Positions 37,286-48,558 of a DNA stretch of 64,000 bases are shown here, piece after piece. Each line of letters starts with the position of its first letter. Within the stretch, counting starts at the first letter, position 1. The DNA comes from Rhizobium lentis. GTDB taxonomy: Bacteria > Pseudomonadota > Alphaproteobacteria > Rhizobiales > Rhizobiaceae. The DNA lies in NCBI RefSeq assembly GCF_014200175.1, contig NZ_JACHBD010000005.1, positions 248,001 through 312,000 of the forward strand. Reading direction: 5' to 3'. A program made the position numbers and the translations under genes. The notes under the pieces are model-generated. The model saw only the letters and a list, made by a program, of their open reading frames with translations, had not been told where the DNA came from and did not search any database.

Positions 37286-38083
37286 ATGCTTGACGAAATC
37301 GGAACGATCAGACGGCAGTTCACGGCGCATGAAACGCTGGACGGCCGGATCGACCAGGCCTTCGAGGCGATGAAGCAGATCGGCTTTGAGGCGCTGATCT
37401 ACGACTATACGCCGGTGCCCTACGATCTCGACGGCGCGATCATGATACCGTCGCTGCTGAAGCTCAGGAACATTTCGGACGACATGCACGATTACTGGTT
37501 CGATCGCGGTTATTTCCGCATCGATCCGGTGCAGCAGGTGGCGCTGCGCACCTCCGCACCCTTCTTCTGGAATTACGATCCCGATGCCGACACGCTGATC
37601 AAAGGCTTCATGAGCGAGGACACCGCGCCGGTGACGCGCTATCTGAGCGAACGCGACATGTCGACCGGCGTCACCGTCCCGGTTCACATGCCACGCGGCG
37701 ACTATGCCACCGTCACCGGCGTCCGCTTCGGCCGCAACAACGATTTCGAACGGCATGCGCTGCGCTATATTGCCGACTTCAACCTGCTTGCCCATGTCTT
37801 CCACGAGACCGCCTATTCGCTTTTCGACCGGAAGGCGAGGAGCGTCGGCACGGTGCGGCTGACAGAGCGGGAACGCGAATGCCTGCGCCATTCGGCGGAA
37901 GGTTACTCGGCCAAGGAAATCTCCCGCATCATCGACCGTTCGGTGCCGACCGTGGTCATGCATCTCAATGCGGCGGCAAAGAAACTCGGAGCCCGCAACC
38001 GCACGCAGGCCGTCGTGCGCGCCACCCATTACCGCCTGCTCGAAGAACGGCCGACGCAGACCTGGCCACCCTATAACTTGTGA
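37286..38083 (+). CDS. LuxR-family solo regulator, plant-responsive OryR/PipR/NesR type
   Basis: Regulator of 265 residues with an N-terminal autoinducer-binding domain and a C-terminal LuxR helix-turn-helix ([20 protein letters not shown], about residue 196 on). Aligned to TraR, Asp70, Pro71 and Trp85 are kept (D80, P81, W95 here). Trp57 and Tyr61 are replaced by Met67 and Trp71, four residues apart in [10 protein letters not shown]. That exact pair of changes defines the solos that answer plant compounds rather than acyl-homoserine lactones. No luxI-like synthase gene lies in the window. It is flanked by two proline-iminopeptidase genes and a peptide-type importer, as in PipR-like loci. Confidence 0.93.
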   Translation: MLDEIGTIRRQFTAHETLDGRIDQAFEAMKQIGFEALIYDYTPVPYDLDGAIMIPSLLKLRNISDDMHDYWFDRGYFRIDPVQQVALRTSAPFFWNYDPDADTLIKGFMSEDTAPVTRYLSERDMSTGVTVPVHMPRGDYATVTGVRFGRNNDFERHALRYIADFNLLAHVFHETAYSLFDRKARSVGTVRLTERERECLRHSAEGYSAKEISRIIDRSVPTVVMHLNAAAKKLGARNRTQAVVRATHYRLLEERPTQTWPPYNL

Positions 38084-38088
38084 TAGCT
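38069..38088 (+). promoter_or_regulatory. Lux-box-like element upstream of the second peptidase gene
   Basis: CCCTATAACTTGTGATAGCT, an imperfect palindrome (CTATaAC/GTgATAG, 6 of 7 pairs around TT). It is 17/20 identical to the inverted copy at 37236-37255. It overlaps the last codons and stop of the luxR gene and ends about 57 bases before the second peptidase start. Inferred target of the LuxR solo. Confidence 0.65.
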
Positions 38089-38144
38089 GCCGTCGCCGCC
38101 ACCATCGCGTTATGGTCTTCAACAGACCAGAGATGGAGACGCCG

Positions 38145-39047
38145 GTGACCGAAATCGCGACGAATGAAGCTTATCTGCCCTTTCGCGACTATCGCACCTG
38201 GTATCGCATCACCGGCTCGCTGGAGAGCGGCAAGCTGCCTCTCGTCGTCGCCCATGGCGGGCCCGGCTGCACGCATGATTATGTGGACTCGTTCAAGGAT
38301 ATCGCTGCGCTCGACGGGCGGCCGGTCATCCATTACGACCAGATCGGCAACGGCAATTCCACCCGGCTTCCGGACAGGGGCCCGGATTTCTGGACGGTCG
38401 GCCTGTTTCTTGAAGAACTGGACGCGCTGCTTACCCATATACGCATCCAGCATCGTTATGCCTTCCTCGGCCAGTCCTGGGGCGGCATGCTCGGCGCCGA
38501 GCACGCGGTGCGCCGGCCGCCAGGCCTGAAGGCGCTTGTCATCGCCAACTCGCCGGCCAATATGCACACCTGGGTTTCGGAAGCGAACCGGCTGAGGATG
38601 GAACTGCCGAAAGAGGTGCAGGACACGCTGCTCAAACACGAGCTGGCAGGAAGCCTGAGCGATCCGGACTACATTGCCGCCTCCCGGGTCTTCTATGACC
38701 GCCATGTCTGCCGCGTGGTTCCGTGGCCGCCGGAAGTGGCGCGGACCTTTGCGATCATGGATGAGGACAACACCGTCTACCGCAACATGAACGGCCCGAC
38801 GGAATTTCACGTCATCGGCACGATGAAGGACTGGACGATCGAAGAGCGGCTCGACCGCATCGAGGCGCCGACGCTGCTGATTTCGGGCAAATATGACGAG
38901 GCGACGCCCTTGGTGGTAAAGCCCTACGTCGACCGCGTGCCCGGCTGCGAATGGGTGCTCTTCGAAAATTCCAGCCACATGCCGCATGTCGAGGAAAAAC
39001 AGCTTTGCCTGGAGACCGTTTCCGGCTTTCTGTCGCGCTACGACTGA
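38145..39047 (+). CDS. Proline iminopeptidase-like alpha/beta hydrolase (S33), second copy
   Basis: Alpha/beta hydrolase of 300 residues. GTG 38145 is preferred because GGAG lies 6 bases upstream; in-frame ATGs at 38133 and 38112 lack a Shine-Dalgarno. Motifs: oxyanion hole [11 protein letters not shown], nucleophile elbow [13 protein letters not shown], acid in GKYDEATP and histidine in SSHMPHVE. It follows the LuxR solo gene with a lux-box-like element between them. It is related to the copy at 36267 but clearly diverged, so the two may act on different substrates. Confidence 0.92.
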   Translation: MTEIATNEAYLPFRDYRTWYRITGSLESGKLPLVVAHGGPGCTHDYVDSFKDIAALDGRPVIHYDQIGNGNSTRLPDRGPDFWTVGLFLEELDALLTHIRIQHRYAFLGQSWGGMLGAEHAVRRPPGLKALVIANSPANMHTWVSEANRLRMELPKEVQDTLLKHELAGSLSDPDYIAASRVFYDRHVCRVVPWPPEVARTFAIMDEDNTVYRNMNGPTEFHVIGTMKDWTIEERLDRIEAPTLLISGKYDEATPLVVKPYVDRVPGCEWVLFENSSHMPHVEEKQLCLETVSGFLSRYD

Positions 39048-39063
39048 AGCAGATGCCCACTCG

Positions 39064-39978
39064 TCACAATCGGCGGACCAGCCATTTCTTGGCGACACGG
39101 CAGGCCATCGTATAGGCCGGATCGAAGACATTGCCGATATCGTAACGCACCACCTGGCCCAGCAGATGGCTTGCCGCCGTTCTGTCGAGGCCGTAATCCG
39201 AGGCCAGCCAGGTCAGCATTTCGCTGGTGGCATGCTGAAGCGCCTGATCGAGGGGCCTGGCATTGCCAATGGTGAAGATGTCTTCGGTGGTTTCTCCGCG
39301 TGGCCAGACCAGTCCGGCCTTCTTTTCCACCGTCAGCCGCACCGTGACTTCGAAAGTGGTCTCGACGCCGGTGCCGACGATCTCACCATCGCCCTGCACG
39401 GCATGGCAATCGCCGAGAAAGAACAGCGCGCCGGGAGCCGATACCGGAAAACGAACGGTCGTGCCAGGGCCGAACAGGCGATAATCCATGTTGCCGCCAT
39501 ATTCGCCGCTGGTCGCCGTCGAGATCGCCTGACCGAGGCTGGGCGCCACCCCGAAACAGCCGATCATCGGGGCAAGCGGCAGAACGAAATTTTCGAGGCC
39601 GGCGACCGGCTCGGACAACCGGACGGTCAGCGCTTCGCGGTCGATAGCCCAGATGGCGACATCCCGCGGCGGCAGGTCGCGAACCGTTTCGGGATCGATG
39701 ACATTGGCCGCGACGATGCTGCGGGTAAAACCAGTGTCCCTTGTCGGTATCATGCTGATGATCTCGACCTTCAGCGCATCTCCGGGTTCGGCGCCATCCA
39801 CGAAGATCGGGCCGTTCATCGGGTTCGGACCGGATGTCCGCCGGATGCCGTCCTTGTCAAAACCGATGGCATCGAGCGTTTCGGTGACGACGGTATCGCC
39901 ATCGGGGATATGCAGCGCCGGCGCAAGTGAGCCGAGAACATTGTGAAAGCGCGTCGGAATGAAGCGGTGAGTGGTCAT
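39064..39978 (-). CDS. Acetamidase/formamidase family protein
   Basis: Predicted amide hydrolase of the FmdA/AmdA family, 304 residues. Family features include PMNGPIFVDGAEPGDALKVE near the N-terminus, FVLPLAPMIGCFGVAP in the middle and the core motif LFFLGDCHAVQGDGEIVGTG. It is convergent with the second peptidase gene, 16 bases away. It may process a small amide imported by the neighbouring system, or act independently in nitrogen scavenging. No lux-box-like element was seen upstream. Confidence 0.9.
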   Translation of the reverse strand: MTTHRFIPTRFHNVLGSLAPALHIPDGDTVVTETLDAIGFDKDGIRRTSGPNPMNGPIFVDGAEPGDALKVEIISMIPTRDTGFTRSIVAANVIDPETVRDLPPRDVAIWAIDREALTVRLSEPVAGLENFVLPLAPMIGCFGVAPSLGQAISTATSGEYGGNMDYRLFGPGTTVRFPVSAPGALFFLGDCHAVQGDGEIVGTGVETTFEVTVRLTVEKKAGLVWPRGETTEDIFTIGNARPLDQALQHATSEMLTWLASDYGLDRTAASHLLGQVVRYDIGNVFDPAYTMACRVAKKWLVRRL

Positions 39979-40044
39979 GAGAATACAGCTCTCGCTCGTT
40001 TCGAATGCCAGGGGGCCGCGGCTGGTCTGCCCGGCGGAGAGTCC

Positions 40045-40465
40045 AGACTAGATCAGAGATTACTTGGGAAGCCAACATGCCCGAGGCATGCGATCTGATC
40101 TTGCCCCGCATCCTCTCAATGCTAAATGTAGGTATGTACTTACCGCGAGCTTATGCATCTCCGCCATCACGATCCTGGAGCTGGAGCGGGGAATACTCGA
40201 CGTGCAGCGCCGCGATGCGGCGCAGGGGGCTCGCCTGCGTGCATGGCTGGAAAATAAGGTGCGGCCCGCATTCGCCGGCCGTATTCTGCCGGTCGATGAC
40301 GCGATCGCCACACGCTGCGCGCATCTGCATATCCCGGATCCGCGCAATGAAGTGGATGCTCTGCTTGCCGCAACCGCCCTGGTTCTCGGCCTGACCGTGG
40401 TTACGCGCAATGTCCGGGATTTCGAAGGCGCGGGCGTTGTCGTGTTGGATCTGTGGCAGGGCTGA
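40045..40465 (+). pseudogene. VapC-like PIN-domain toxin, degraded N-terminus
   Basis: The C-terminal three quarters of a VapC toxin are intact from about 40145: CISAITILELERGILDVQRR, then PRNEVDALLAATALVLGL and VVTRNVRDFEGAGV. The N-terminal strand with the first catalytic aspartate (LLDTN in intact proteins) is not in this frame. In another frame LDQRLLGKP at about 40048 is a faint echo of it, followed by a stop, implying small deletions and frameshifts. No antitoxin gene lies beside it. A solitary decayed toxin is the best reading. Confidence 0.65.
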
Positions 40466-40480
40466 TGTCTTTGCGTCCGG

Positions 40481-43400
40481 TCATGGCAGCTGATGTATGG
40501 TGACATCTGGAACAACGTGCCGCGCGATCTCGCAGAGATGCCAGTGATGGGTGAGGTAGATGACCTGCCCAACCTTTGCCATTGCGCCTAGAAGGCGGAA
40601 AACCTCTTCGGAGCGGGGATTGTCGAAGCTCTCCATGATGTCGTCGGCGATGAAGGGCACGGGCGGGCGAAGTGCCGCGAATTCCTCATAACCCGCCAGC
40701 CGAAGCGCGAGATAGAGCTGGAACTGCGTGCCGGTCGACATCGCATCTGCAAGCTTCGAGCCGCCGTCGCGTGACACGCCGATCAGTACTTCTTTGTCCC
40801 GGTCGGGCTGGGTCGTGAGGCCGGAATAGTTGCCGCCGGTGATCAGGTGAAAGGCTTCCGATGCGCGGTTCATCATCGAGCTGCGGTGTTTTTCGCGATA
40901 GATGCGCAGCGCCTGTTCGGCCGCCAGCGTGCCGGCGCGCAACGTCAGATGCCGCACGGCCAGTTCTTCGATCTCAAGGAAGATGGTTCGGCGTTTGGCT
41001 TCGATCCGCGCCACCGCGTCATCTCCGCCGACGGCCTCGAGCTTCTGCCGCGCCAGCGACACGTCGGAATAGAGAAGCTTGGCCCGCTCGGTGAGATCCT
41101 CGATCCGGGCGCCGAGCTCGATCGCATCGCGCTCGGCCGCATCGGCGTCGATATCGGCAAGGCGGCGTTCGGCTTCGGAAAAACTTGCCGCGCGCAATGC
41201 CTCGGCGATCTGGCCGCGCAAGGTAGCGGCCCGCGCCTCCAGCCGGTCCCGCTCTCTTGCCTGGTTCAGGAATACTTCGACCGAGGCAAGCGAGTCCGTG
41301 CCGAAATAGCCGGTCAGTTCGTTCCTGCGGGCATTGTGAACGGCAAGTTCTTCCTCTAGCGCCCGGCGTTTCTCCAACTGTTTTTCGAGATCCGCCTGCC
41401 GGTCTGCCCGAAGCTGTGCGGCATGCCGTGCCGCCTCATGGCGTTCCACCAGCGCATTGGCCGATGCGAGCGTATCGGATGCCAACCGGCTGAGGCCGCA
41501 GTCCGCGAGAAGAGCGGCGATATCCCCGCGGAACTGCTCCTGGTCGCGCTCCATCGCGGCAACGCGGCTTGCGAGGTCGTCCCGCTCCTTCAGGATGGCG
41601 GGCAGTGCGGCGAGCGCATCCAGCACGGCGCGGACGGCGGCCATCGAGCCAGCCTTGTCGGCAAACCAGGTTCGCGACAGCGCCTCCGCCCATTCCCGGT
41701 TCCAGGCCGCGACCGCAGCTTCCGCCTCCTGCCGGTCCCGCTCGCGTTCCCTGACATTGCGGTCGAGATCGCCGATTGTCTTCTCGTGCGCCTGCCGCGC
41801 CGCCTGTTCGGCTTTGCAGGCGGCGAGCACATCGCTCGCCGCCTGCATCAGCGCGGCGACCGGCAGATCCTCGGCGCCACCATGGCCGGCATCCGCAAGG
41901 CTCGCTGCAAGCGTTGCGGCATGGCTGTCCAATTCGCCGCGAAGTGCCTCCACCGCGTCTTCGGCCCGCTGCAGTTCGTCCCAGGCGGCCAGCGCTGCGG
42001 CTCGCTTGGTGCTCCATGCCTCGAGTGCTGCTATGCTCGGCGAAGCTTCGGCGTCATATTCGATTGCCTCGGGCAGGAGGCCACGGATGCGCTCGGCAAG
42101 CACATCATGTTCGGCGCGCGCCTCGCTAAGCAATTCCGTTTGCCGTTCGATCGCCGCCGCCGTTGCCGCTTCGGTCAGGCGGAGCTGACGCAGCTCGGCA
42201 AGTTCCTGCGCGCGTGACAGGCGGCCGGCGGACACGACATCGTCCTGGCGCATCCGCTCTTCGAATGTCCGGGCGGTGGCGGCATTCAGGCTGGCAAGAT
42301 GCGCCTGCCAGGCGGCATCGCGTTCATCGCGCAGCCTCGCGGCCTCGGCATCGTCGATCGAACCACCGGCGACGAAGGCCGCGATCCGGGCTTTGGTCAG
42401 CGCCTGTTCGGTGCCTAGATCGCGCAGCCGTGCCTCGTGATCCGCAATCCGCTTGTCGATGGAGATCGCCTGGCCACGCCAAGCCTCGGTCTGCCGAGGC
42501 TCCGCCGCGCTCGTCCGCTGCAGAGCGACGGCATCACCTGACCAGGGCGCAAGCTGTGCGAACTGCTTCTCATGTATTCGCTTCGCCTGCACGAGTGTGC
42601 GTTCTTCCACGGTGAGCCGCGTTGCGAGATCGGACCCGGCCAGCCGGCTCAGGGCCGCCTCGATGCGGCCGAGACGTGCGCGATCGAGGATCGCGGCTCC
42701 GTTTTGCGAGCCGCCTTCCTTGTTCAGCCTTTCGAGATTCTCGCGCGCCCGCACCAGTTCGCGGCCTGCGGCAGCCAGATTGGCCTCGACGCCGGAACGT
42801 CGCTCGATGAGATCGCGGATGATGCCGATCAGCGAGGCGGGCAGCAGCAGCGCCTCGGGCGTCGCATGGCCAGGCTGTTCGAGATCGGCCAGCAGCCGCA
42901 CCAGCTCGCCTTCCTGTTCGGCCAGCGCCAGCCGGCGCTTCGGCAGGTCGCTCTCAGCCGCGAGATAGCGCGCCCGACCCTGATCCAGCATGTCCATATG
43001 CGCGGCGATCGCCAGCGCCTTGTCGTCGATCGTGATCGCCTCGATCTCGTCGGCAAGCTGGCGCAGCGTGCGGTCGGCGGTTTCGACAAGCGCCTGCAGC
43101 CGCGTCTCGTTATGGAAAAGCTGCGGCAGCAGTGTGAACCATTCGGCCGGCGGCCGCGGCAGGTCGCCCATGCTGGCTGCGTCGGCGTCCAGCCGCCGGA
43201 GTTCCAGCGCCGCCGGCAGGGCGCCGAGAAGACGCGTCAGCTCCTGGTGCCGGGCCTTGGCCTCGGCCAGTTCCCGCGTCGTCGCGGCATAGGCGGCGTC
43301 GGCCTGCTCGTGGGCCGATTTCAGGCCCGAATAGGTGGAGGCAAGCGTGTCGATGGCATTGCGCTCGGCCTTCAGCGCTTCGAGCGCGCGTTTGAGTTCC

Positions 43401-43954
43401 GCGAGCTTCGTGCTCGACGACCGCTTCTTGTGAATCCCATTGGCTTCATCGACGGCCGTCACCAGCGAGCGGCTGAGGCCCGCAAGACCCGAGCTTGCGG
43501 AAAACAGCAGCTCGCCAAGCTCGCCCTTGCTTTGAATGATGGCGTTGCCGCCTTCCTTGAGCGACTGGTCGTCGAGCGAGAACATGGTGCGATAGGCCTC
43601 GCGGCCGACGCCGCCGAGCGCGCCCGCGAGCAGCGCCTCGTTCACAGCCTGTCCCCGATCATCGACGAGGCTGCCGGTCCGCAATTTGAGCCGCGCCAGC
43701 TCTTGGTGCGCGCCACCGAATTCCAGCCGCGCACCGACCTTCATCGTATTGTAGGGATGCAGGAAATTATAGGTGCTGCGCTCGCCTATGCCGTAGAGCA
43801 GATCGAGATAGGCGGCGAAGGTGGTCGACTTGCCCGCTTCGTTGAGGCCATAGACGATGTGCAGATCGGGCGAACCCGGTCGGACCGCGCCGAAGTCGAT
43901 CGAGTGGTCGGTGAACTTGCCATAACGGATGAGGTCGAGACGGCGCAGGCGCAT
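40481..43954 (-). CDS. SMC/Rad50-like ATPase, YhaN family
   Basis: Large AAA ATPase of 1157 residues. Walker A GLNEAGKST is at residues 36-44. Long charged coiled-coil regions fill the middle. The C-terminal ATPase half has a signature-like region near SRDGGSKLADAMSTGTQFQL, then PFIADDIMESFDNPRSEEVF as Walker B and D-loop, and YLTHHWHL. Start ATG overlaps the nuclease stop by one base (TGATG). With the Mre11-like partner it resembles Rad50/Mre11 and YhaN/YhaO pairs that act on DNA ends. Its role in repair or defence is not known. Confidence 0.92.
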   Translation of the reverse strand: MRLRRLDLIRYGKFTDHSIDFGAVRPGSPDLHIVYGLNEAGKSTTFAAYLDLLYGIGERSTYNFLHPYNTMKVGARLEFGGAHQELARLKLRTGSLVDDRGQAVNEALLAGALGGVGREAYRTMFSLDDQSLKEGGNAIIQSKGELGELLFSASSGLAGLSRSLVTAVDEANGIHKKRSSSTKLAELKRALEALKAERNAIDTLASTYSGLKSAHEQADAAYAATTRELAEAKARHQELTRLLGALPAALELRRLDADAASMGDLPRPPAEWFTLLPQLFHNETRLQALVETADRTLRQLADEIEAITIDDKALAIAAHMDMLDQGRARYLAAESDLPKRRLALAEQEGELVRLLADLEQPGHATPEALLLPASLIGIIRDLIERRSGVEANLAAAGRELVRARENLERLNKEGGSQNGAAILDRARLGRIEAALSRLAGSDLATRLTVEERTLVQAKRIHEKQFAQLAPWSGDAVALQRTSAAEPRQTEAWRGQAISIDKRIADHEARLRDLGTEQALTKARIAAFVAGGSIDDAEAARLRDERDAAWQAHLASLNAATARTFEERMRQDDVVSAGRLSRAQELAELRQLRLTEAATAAAIERQTELLSEARAEHDVLAERIRGLLPEAIEYDAEASPSIAALEAWSTKRAAALAAWDELQRAEDAVEALRGELDSHAATLAASLADAGHGGAEDLPVAALMQAASDVLAACKAEQAARQAHEKTIGDLDRNVRERERDRQEAEAAVAAWNREWAEALSRTWFADKAGSMAAVRAVLDALAALPAILKERDDLASRVAAMERDQEQFRGDIAALLADCGLSRLASDTLASANALVERHEAARHAAQLRADRQADLEKQLEKRRALEEELAVHNARRNELTGYFGTDSLASVEVFLNQARERDRLEARAATLRGQIAEALRAASFSEAERRLADIDADAAERDAIELGARIEDLTERAKLLYSDVSLARQKLEAVGGDDAVARIEAKRRTIFLEIEELAVRHLTLRAGTLAAEQALRIYREKHRSSMMNRASEAFHLITGGNYSGLTTQPDRDKEVLIGVSRDGGSKLADAMSTGTQFQLYLALRLAGYEEFAALRPPVPFIADDIMESFDNPRSEEVFRLLGAMAKVGQVIYLTHHWHLCEIARHVVPDVTIHQLP

Positions 43955-45222
43955 CAGCTGTCTCCCCGCTCCGCGGCCTTCATCCGGGCGGCGATGTCCT
44001 CGACGCCGTCAGCGAGAAGGCGGTCGATGAAGCGTTCGAAACCCGCCTCGTCATGTCCGGCAAAGGCCCGGCTCTCGGGCGGCAGGTCGGCGAGCAGGTC
44101 GCGAACCATCTCCCTGACATCGTCGCGAAAGCCGCTGCGGGCGATGACCTCGTCCCGCATCAGCGCGCCGAGTTCGATGACGGGATCGGCGGCGGATTCG
44201 GCTGCGAGGATCGTGGGCGCTTCGAAGGCGAGTTCCAGCTTCTCGATCCAGGTTCGGCCGATCCGGTCACCGCGCTGCTCGGCTTCCGCCTGCATGAGGT
44301 CGACATCGCGGCGAAGCTGCCAGGAGAGCGGCGTGCGACCGGAAAGCCTGAGGCGCGCGACGAGATGCGGCGAGGCCGTATGGTCGCGCTGCGCCGTCAG
44401 TGCCGCTTCGATCGCCATGGCCGCATCACGCCAATCATCGACACCCGTGAGGTCGACATCGACGCGCTCGAACTGCGCGATGCTGGTGCGCCGCTCCTCG
44501 ACCGTCACCGTCCGGTCGTCCGCCACGGTCACCAGCGAAACGGTTTTGACGCCCGACTCGTTGATGTCGCGGCCTTGCGGCATGCCGGGCATGATGATCG
44601 TCGCCGTGCCGGGATACTGGCTCCGCTGATGAAGATGCCCGAGCGCCCAGTAGTCGAATCCCCAGGCGTGAAGGTCGAGTACGTTGCAGGGCGCATAGAC
44701 GTCATGGCCGGCGGATCCGGCAAGGCTCGTATGCATGATGCCGATATTGACCGCTCCCGCCACCGGCGGCTTGTACTTCGGCAGAAGCGGGTCCGGCGCT
44801 TGCGGCTTGGCAAAGCTCAGACCGTGGATCGCGATCGACAGGCTGCCTTTTGTCGCCTCCACGGTCTCGGCATGGCCGCCGAAGATCTTCACCGTGTCGG
44901 GCATCACCAGCTCCCTGGCGATCTTCGACATCGCGTCGTGATTGCCGCGAATCTTGAAGACACCAATCCCCGCCCGGTGCAGCCGTTCCAGCTGGCTTGC
45001 CAGGAAGCGCGCCGTTTTCATCGACGTCTGCTCGCCGTCATAGAGATCGCCGGCGATAATGAGTGCATCGACCTGCTCCTCGAGGCAAAGGTCGACGATC
45101 ACGATCAGCGCCTGCCGGCTGGCGTCACTCACGAGATCGGCCAGCTCGGCGTTGCGAAGCGCCAGGGAACGCAGGGGAGAGTCGAGATGGAGATCGGCAG
45201 TGTGGACGAAACGATAGGCCAT
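43954..45222 (-). CDS. Mre11/SbcD-like DNA exonuclease, YhaO family
   Basis: Metallophosphoesterase of 422 residues. Metal-binding motifs occur in the Mre11 order: HTADLHLDSP (residues 8-17), AGDLYDGEQ, IRGNHDAMSKI and ALGHLHQRS. The C-terminal part is a capping domain. It is translationally coupled to the YhaN-like ATPase downstream. By family precedent the pair forms an ATP-dependent nuclease. The first gene of the unit is this one. Confidence 0.93.
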   Translation of the reverse strand: MAYRFVHTADLHLDSPLRSLALRNAELADLVSDASRQALIVIVDLCLEEQVDALIIAGDLYDGEQTSMKTARFLASQLERLHRAGIGVFKIRGNHDAMSKIARELVMPDTVKIFGGHAETVEATKGSLSIAIHGLSFAKPQAPDPLLPKYKPPVAGAVNIGIMHTSLAGSAGHDVYAPCNVLDLHAWGFDYWALGHLHQRSQYPGTATIIMPGMPQGRDINESGVKTVSLVTVADDRTVTVEERRTSIAQFERVDVDLTGVDDWRDAAMAIEAALTAQRDHTASPHLVARLRLSGRTPLSWQLRRDVDLMQAEAEQRGDRIGRTWIEKLELAFEAPTILAAESAADPVIELGALMRDEVIARSGFRDDVREMVRDLLADLPPESRAFAGHDEAGFERFIDRLLADGVEDIAARMKAAERGDS

Positions 45223-45342
45223 GAATGCAAAAGCCGCGTGGATAGGACGATGAGCCGGTGCCGTCGGACAGGTGAACGCGCGGTCGCTGTCCTGACCGTG
45301 AGCATGAGATTATGGAGCACGCCTCCAAGGGGCGCGAGCGAA

Positions 45343-45364
45343 ATGGGCCGGCAAACCGGCCCAT
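45343..45364. other. Perfect GC-rich hairpin in the yhaO-thiC spacer
   Basis: ATGGGCCGG (45343-45351) pairs perfectly with CCGGCCCAT (45356-45364) around CAAA. It lies in the roughly 250-base gap between the divergent nuclease gene and the thiC promoter and has no T-run. Function unknown; no gene was found in the rest of this gap. Confidence 0.5.
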
Positions 45365-45476
45365 CCACAATCAATGTTGGTCGACCGGCGCCGGTACGGC
45401 CGCCGGCACACTCTGCGATCCCAGCCGATCGGCAACCAGCATCGACAGCCACTGCCTTGAAACGCAAAAGGGCTTC

Positions 45477-45505
45477 TTGACACAAAGGCCGCTGCGGTCT
45501 TTGAT
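45477..45505 (+). promoter_or_regulatory. Promoter of the thiamin operon
   Basis: TTGACA at 45477-45482 and TTTGAT at 45500-45505, 17 bp apart, end about 10 bases before the TPP aptamer. Transcription would therefore start at or just before the riboswitch. Confidence 0.75.
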
Positions 45506-45515
45506 GGCCAACATT

Positions 45516-47569
<2,054 letters not shown>

Positions 47570-47571
47570 CC

Positions 47572-48558
47572 ATGCGCGTTCTCGTCAAAGGGGCCGGCGT
47601 TGCCGGCCTCACCGTGGCCTGCGAGCTCTATCGCCACGGCTTCCGCGTCACCCTCGCGGAGCAGGCCGACAAGGCCGGGGCCGGCGCATCCGGCTTTGCC
47701 GGCGGCATGCTGGCGCCGTGGTGCGAACGGGAAAGTGCGGAGGAGCCGGTGCTGACGCTCGGTCGCCTTGCCGCCGATTGGTGGGATGCGGCATTGCCCG
47801 GCCATGTCAATCGCCGGGGAACGCTTGTCGTGGCCGGCGGGCGCGATGCCGGCGAGCTCGACCGCTTTTCCCGCCGGACAAGCGGATGGGAATGGCTGGA
47901 CGAGGCGGCGATCGCCGCTTTGGAGCCTGATCTCGCCGGCCGCTTCCGCAGGGCGCTGTTCTTCCGGCAGGAAGCGCATCTCGACCCACGGCAGGCACTC
48001 GCGGCCCTGGCCGCAGGGCTTGAGGACGCCCGCATGCGTCTTATGCTCGGCGTCACGGGCGAAGCTGACCTTGCCAATTGTGACCGGGTAATCGACTGCA
48101 CCGGTGCCGCCCAGATCGGCCGGCTGCCCGGATTGCGCGGTGTTCGTGGCGAGATGCTGTGCATCGAAACGGGCGAGGTCAGTCTCTCCCGCCCCGTTCG
48201 CCTGCTGCATCCGCGCCACCCGATCTATATCGTCCCGCGCGAAAAAAACCGCTTCATGGTCGGCGCGACGATGATCGAAAGCGGCGATGACGGCCCGATT
48301 ACCGCGCGTTCGCTGATGGAATTGCTGAACGCCGCCTACGCCTTGCATCCTGCCTTCGGCGAGGCACGGGTTACGGAAACCGGCGCAGGCGTGCGGCCCG
48401 CCTATCCCGACAATCTGCCGCGTGTGACACAGGAGGGACGCACCCTCCATGTCAACGGCCTCTACCGCCACGGCTTTCTGCTGGCGCCGGCCATGGCCGC
48501 AGAGGTCGCGCGGCGTCTTCTCACAGAACAAGGACAACCGGAAAGGAAGGCGTCATGA
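47572..48558 (+). CDS. thiO: Glycine oxidase ThiO
   Basis: FAD-dependent oxidase supplying dehydroglycine for thiazole formation, 328 residues. The dinucleotide motif VKGAGVAGLTVACEL starts near residue 4, and ASGFAGGMLAPWCERE and GVRPAYPDNLPRV fit the DAO fold. ATG 47572 has GGAG 7 bases upstream; ATG 47566 is too close to it. The next gene begins with an ATGA overlap. Confidence 0.93.
   Translation: MRVLVKGAGVAGLTVACELYRHGFRVTLAEQADKAGAGASGFAGGMLAPWCERESAEEPVLTLGRLAADWWDAALPGHVNRRGTLVVAGGRDAGELDRFSRRTSGWEWLDEAAIAALEPDLAGRFRRALFFRQEAHLDPRQALAALAAGLEDARMRLMLGVTGEADLANCDRVIDCTGAAQIGRLPGLRGVRGEMLCIETGEVSLSRPVRLLHPRHPIYIVPREKNRFMVGATMIESGDDGPITARSLMELLNAAYALHPAFGEARVTETGAGVRPAYPDNLPRVTQEGRTLHVNGLYRHGFLLAPAMAAEVARRLLTEQGQPERKAS

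Noticed and set aside
42572..44629. Plus-strand open frame of 685 codons opposite the YhaN/YhaO-like genes
   Set aside because: Antisense to clearly coding YhaN- and YhaO-like genes; composition is arginine/alanine rich with no motif.
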